Of a DNA stretch of 64,000 bases, positions 62,555 through 64,000 are shown one piece after another. The notes beneath the pieces are model-generated. The model was not told the DNA's origin. It saw only the letters and a program-made list of their open reading frames with translations, and did no database searches. Origin of the DNA: Rhodobacteraceae bacterium KLH11. Its GTDB lineage: Bacteria; Pseudomonadota; Alphaproteobacteria; Rhodobacterales; Rhodobacteraceae. Numbering within the stretch: position 1 is the first letter of the stretch; every line of letters starts with the position of its first letter. Where the stretch lies: contig DS999534.1 in assembly GCA_000158135.1 (NCBI GenBank), positions 87,977 to 151,976 on the forward strand. The letters are read 5' to 3'. Both the position numbers and the translations under genes were made by a program.

Positions 62555-62833
62555 TCAATCCGGTTGCGAAAGCGCTGCAAGGTTTTTTGAAACGGGGACG
62601 TCGTGGCGGCATAACCAGTCTCGCAGCACGGCCCAGTGGTCTTGTGGTGACGCATCCGCTCGTCGTTCATGCAGTTCGGCCATGTTCACGTGCAACCCAC
62701 GATACCACTGGATTTTGAGTTTCAGGCCGTGGCCTTTGGACCAGCGACGAAAAGCCATCTGCCAGTCGTCCGTCCTGGCGGCTTCAAGTGCAATCTGCAG
62801 ATCATGAGGGATGGCTTCGGGCCAGTTTTTCAT
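62555..62833 (-). CDS. Small plasmid protein, unknown
   Basis: 92 residues from ATG 62833 (GGAA 8 bp upstream): M-K-N-W-P-E-A-I-P, then HDLQIALEAARTDDWQMAFR and RWSKGHGLKLKIQWYRGLHV with MAELHERRADASPQDHWAVL. Helical, with a regular Trp pattern. I do not recognise a family; its composition and ribosome site favour a real gene. Convergent with the chimeric gene upstream. Confidence 0.45.
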   Translation of the reverse strand: MKNWPEAIPHDLQIALEAARTDDWQMAFRRWSKGHGLKLKIQWYRGLHVNMAELHERRADASPQDHWAVLRDWLCRHDVPVSKNLAALSQPD

Positions 62834-63013
62834 ATGGGGCGTTCCGGTGTTGCTCTTGGTTTTTACCGCTGGATACAACCCTGAGGAGAGGCAGTGCAAG
62901 AGCGGCTATTCGATGTCGGAAGAAACCCGCTGCCGCTCCCCGTAGGGCGGCAAACAGAGGAAAAGAGAACTTTTGTTTGGGTGTTCCATACTTAAACAGG
63001 AAAGGAAAACCCA

Positions 63014-63394
63014 ATGGACTTGTCTGATATCAACACTCGCATGGAGCAAATGGCGCGCGAACGGAAAGAGCAGCTGAAGGCTGTGCGAACAACGATGCTT
63101 GGCGTTTTACGCGAGGCGGGTGTTACGCAGATTGAGGCGTCGTATGACGGCTATGGCGACAGCGGTAATGTCAATGATGTGATAATCAAACCGAAAGGTA
63201 GCAAGCTGAATGCGGAACAAGACAAAAGACTAAAGGACTTCCTCTGGGATGTTCCGTACAGCTTGCATCCCGGATTCGAGATCAACGAAGGGGGTTATGG
63301 TGAGGTGATATGGGATGTGTTGGAGGACAAGATCGATGTCAGCCACGTTGCCCGCTTCGTTGATACCGACCACTATGATCACGAGGATGTCTGA
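63014..63394 (+). CDS. DUF6878-family plasmid protein
   Basis: 126 residues. QIEASYDGYGDSGNVNDVII, KRLKDFLWDVPYSLHPGFEI and NEGGYGEVIWDVLEDKIDVS give the D-G-Y-G-D-S-G...H-x-G-x-E-I-N-E-G-G-x-G signature of DUF6878. These proteins are common on alphaproteobacterial plasmids; function unknown. A strong ribosome site (AGGAAAGGAAAA) precedes the start. Followed 1 bp later by the DUF6915 gene. Confidence 0.8.
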   Translation: MDLSDINTRMEQMARERKEQLKAVRTTMLGVLREAGVTQIEASYDGYGDSGNVNDVIIKPKGSKLNAEQDKRLKDFLWDVPYSLHPGFEINEGGYGEVIWDVLEDKIDVSHVARFVDTDHYDHEDV

Positions 63395-63395
63395 T

Positions 63396-63857
63396 ATGGC
63401 TCATTCCTGGTATCACGCTGAAAGCTCCGCGCGAAAGTTTGGCGGTGTTGCTAACGATTATCTGTCGATTCACGCTTGGTTCGATGAAACGAAATCCTAT
63501 CTGGCTTTACCCGGACACAGAGCATTGCGTCACCACACTCTCGGGATATTCGAATGCGAGCGGATATTTGGTGTGACACTGACAAACAGCGCGGGACGAA
63601 AGGTTCCGGTTCGGTTTATCGGTGAACAACATGTGCGTGAGGACTGTCGCCGGATTCCGACGGTTGCGGACTGGTTGAAAGCCTTGCCGATCACGCCTTG
63701 GATGGTGAACGGTGTTCTTCTTGAGGATGTCGAGATCGAGCCCGAAGACGCGGATCTCAAGGCATGGAAACAAGCTGTTGCGAATAGTCAGACCATCCTT
63801 GGTTATGCGGATTGGAATACCCAGCATCTTATGCGCGCGACAAAAGTGGCCGCGTAA
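63396..63857 (+). CDS. DUF6915-family plasmid protein
   Basis: 153 residues from ATG 63396: H-S-W-Y-H-A-E-S-S-A-R-K-F-G-G, then YLSIHAWFDETKSYLALPGH, RALRHHTLGIFECERIFGVT, VPVRFIGEQHVREDCRRIPT and VADWLKAL. This matches the DUF6915 pattern (H-S...A-x-K-F-G-G...R-A-L-R-H-H...G-E-Q-H-V). It starts 1 bp after the DUF6878 stop, so the two form an operon. Function unknown. Confidence 0.8.
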   Translation: MAHSWYHAESSARKFGGVANDYLSIHAWFDETKSYLALPGHRALRHHTLGIFECERIFGVTLTNSAGRKVPVRFIGEQHVREDCRRIPTVADWLKALPITPWMVNGVLLEDVEIEPEDADLKAWKQAVANSQTILGYADWNTQHLMRATKVAA

Positions 63858-64000
63858 GCACATCCCCGCCAGAGCTGCGCTTAAAGCTGTTCTGGCGGTG
63901 TCCGCATCCGGTCGTGTGGGTTTGCATTGATTTGGTGGACGCCTAGAATTGGCGCGGAATGAGCCGGAAGGTGTCGAATGACAAAGCCGAAGTAACACAA

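Overview
The window looks like a mosaic plasmid from a marine alphaproteobacterium, most likely the Roseobacter group of Rhodobacteraceae. The evidence is a complete repABC replication/partition operon (54.5-58.0 kb) and several families common on roseobacter plasmids: RepA-type initiators, DUF4011/strawberry-notch helicase pieces, DUF6878/DUF6915 proteins, RTX proteins and IS66, IS110, IS5 and IS21 elements. Remnants of two further RepA-type replicons (19.1-22.6 kb, split by an IS; 23.6-24.0 kb, a fragment) suggest the molecule arose by plasmid fusion. This is inferred from sequence features alone; no database search was run.

Layout. 1-0.7 kb: decayed IS66-family remnant. 0.76-22.13 kb: two copies of a 2,424-bp IS66 element of the same length in opposite orientation, each with its own 8-bp target duplication, flanking a glycosyltransferase, a 3,357-residue calcium-binding RTX protein with its small secreted partner gene, an IS110 element, a broken two-gene HTH module and the broken repA. 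22.6-28.6 kb: origin-like DNA, repA fragment, GNAT remnant, AbiEii-like nucleotidyltransferase, truncated IS5, a run of small genes separated by a repeated 15-bp motif beside a serine resolvase, a MntA/HepT toxin-antitoxin pair and a damaged tRNA gene with a CAT anticodon.

28.8-49.8 kb is the main accessory system: a two-partner-secretion / contact-dependent-inhibition-type locus read on the minus strand. A lipoprotein, an IalB-like protein, the outer-membrane transporter (CdiB/TpsB), another lipoprotein and the 2,180-residue CdiA/TpsA effector with its immunity gene are followed by six more toxin-immunity modules. Every module has its own short N-terminal leader with a hydrophobic segment, then a different nuclease-like C-terminus joined at the same protein motif (A-P-N-R/K) and the same DNA motif (TATTTGGNGCA on the plus strand). 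Immunity genes follow at near-zero spacing. The array is interrupted by IS21, integrase and ParDE-type debris and ends in decayed modules and an IS110 remnant.

50.4-54.2 kb: a GDSL-hydrolase/RTX secreted enzyme, a TetR remnant and a HipBA toxin-antitoxin pair. 54.2-58.0 kb: repABC with a convincing antisense incompatibility RNA between repB and repC. 58.2-62.4 kb: an in-frame chimera of a DUF4011 helicase N-terminus and a strawberry-notch C-terminus, with an internal deletion near its 5' end. 62.5-63.9 kb: small plasmid genes including DUF6878 and DUF6915 family members.

The DNA combines plasmid maintenance (repABC, HipBA, MntA/HepT, AbiEii-like) with secreted or surface-acting products (RTX proteins, CDI-like locus). 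There is heavy decay around mobile elements.
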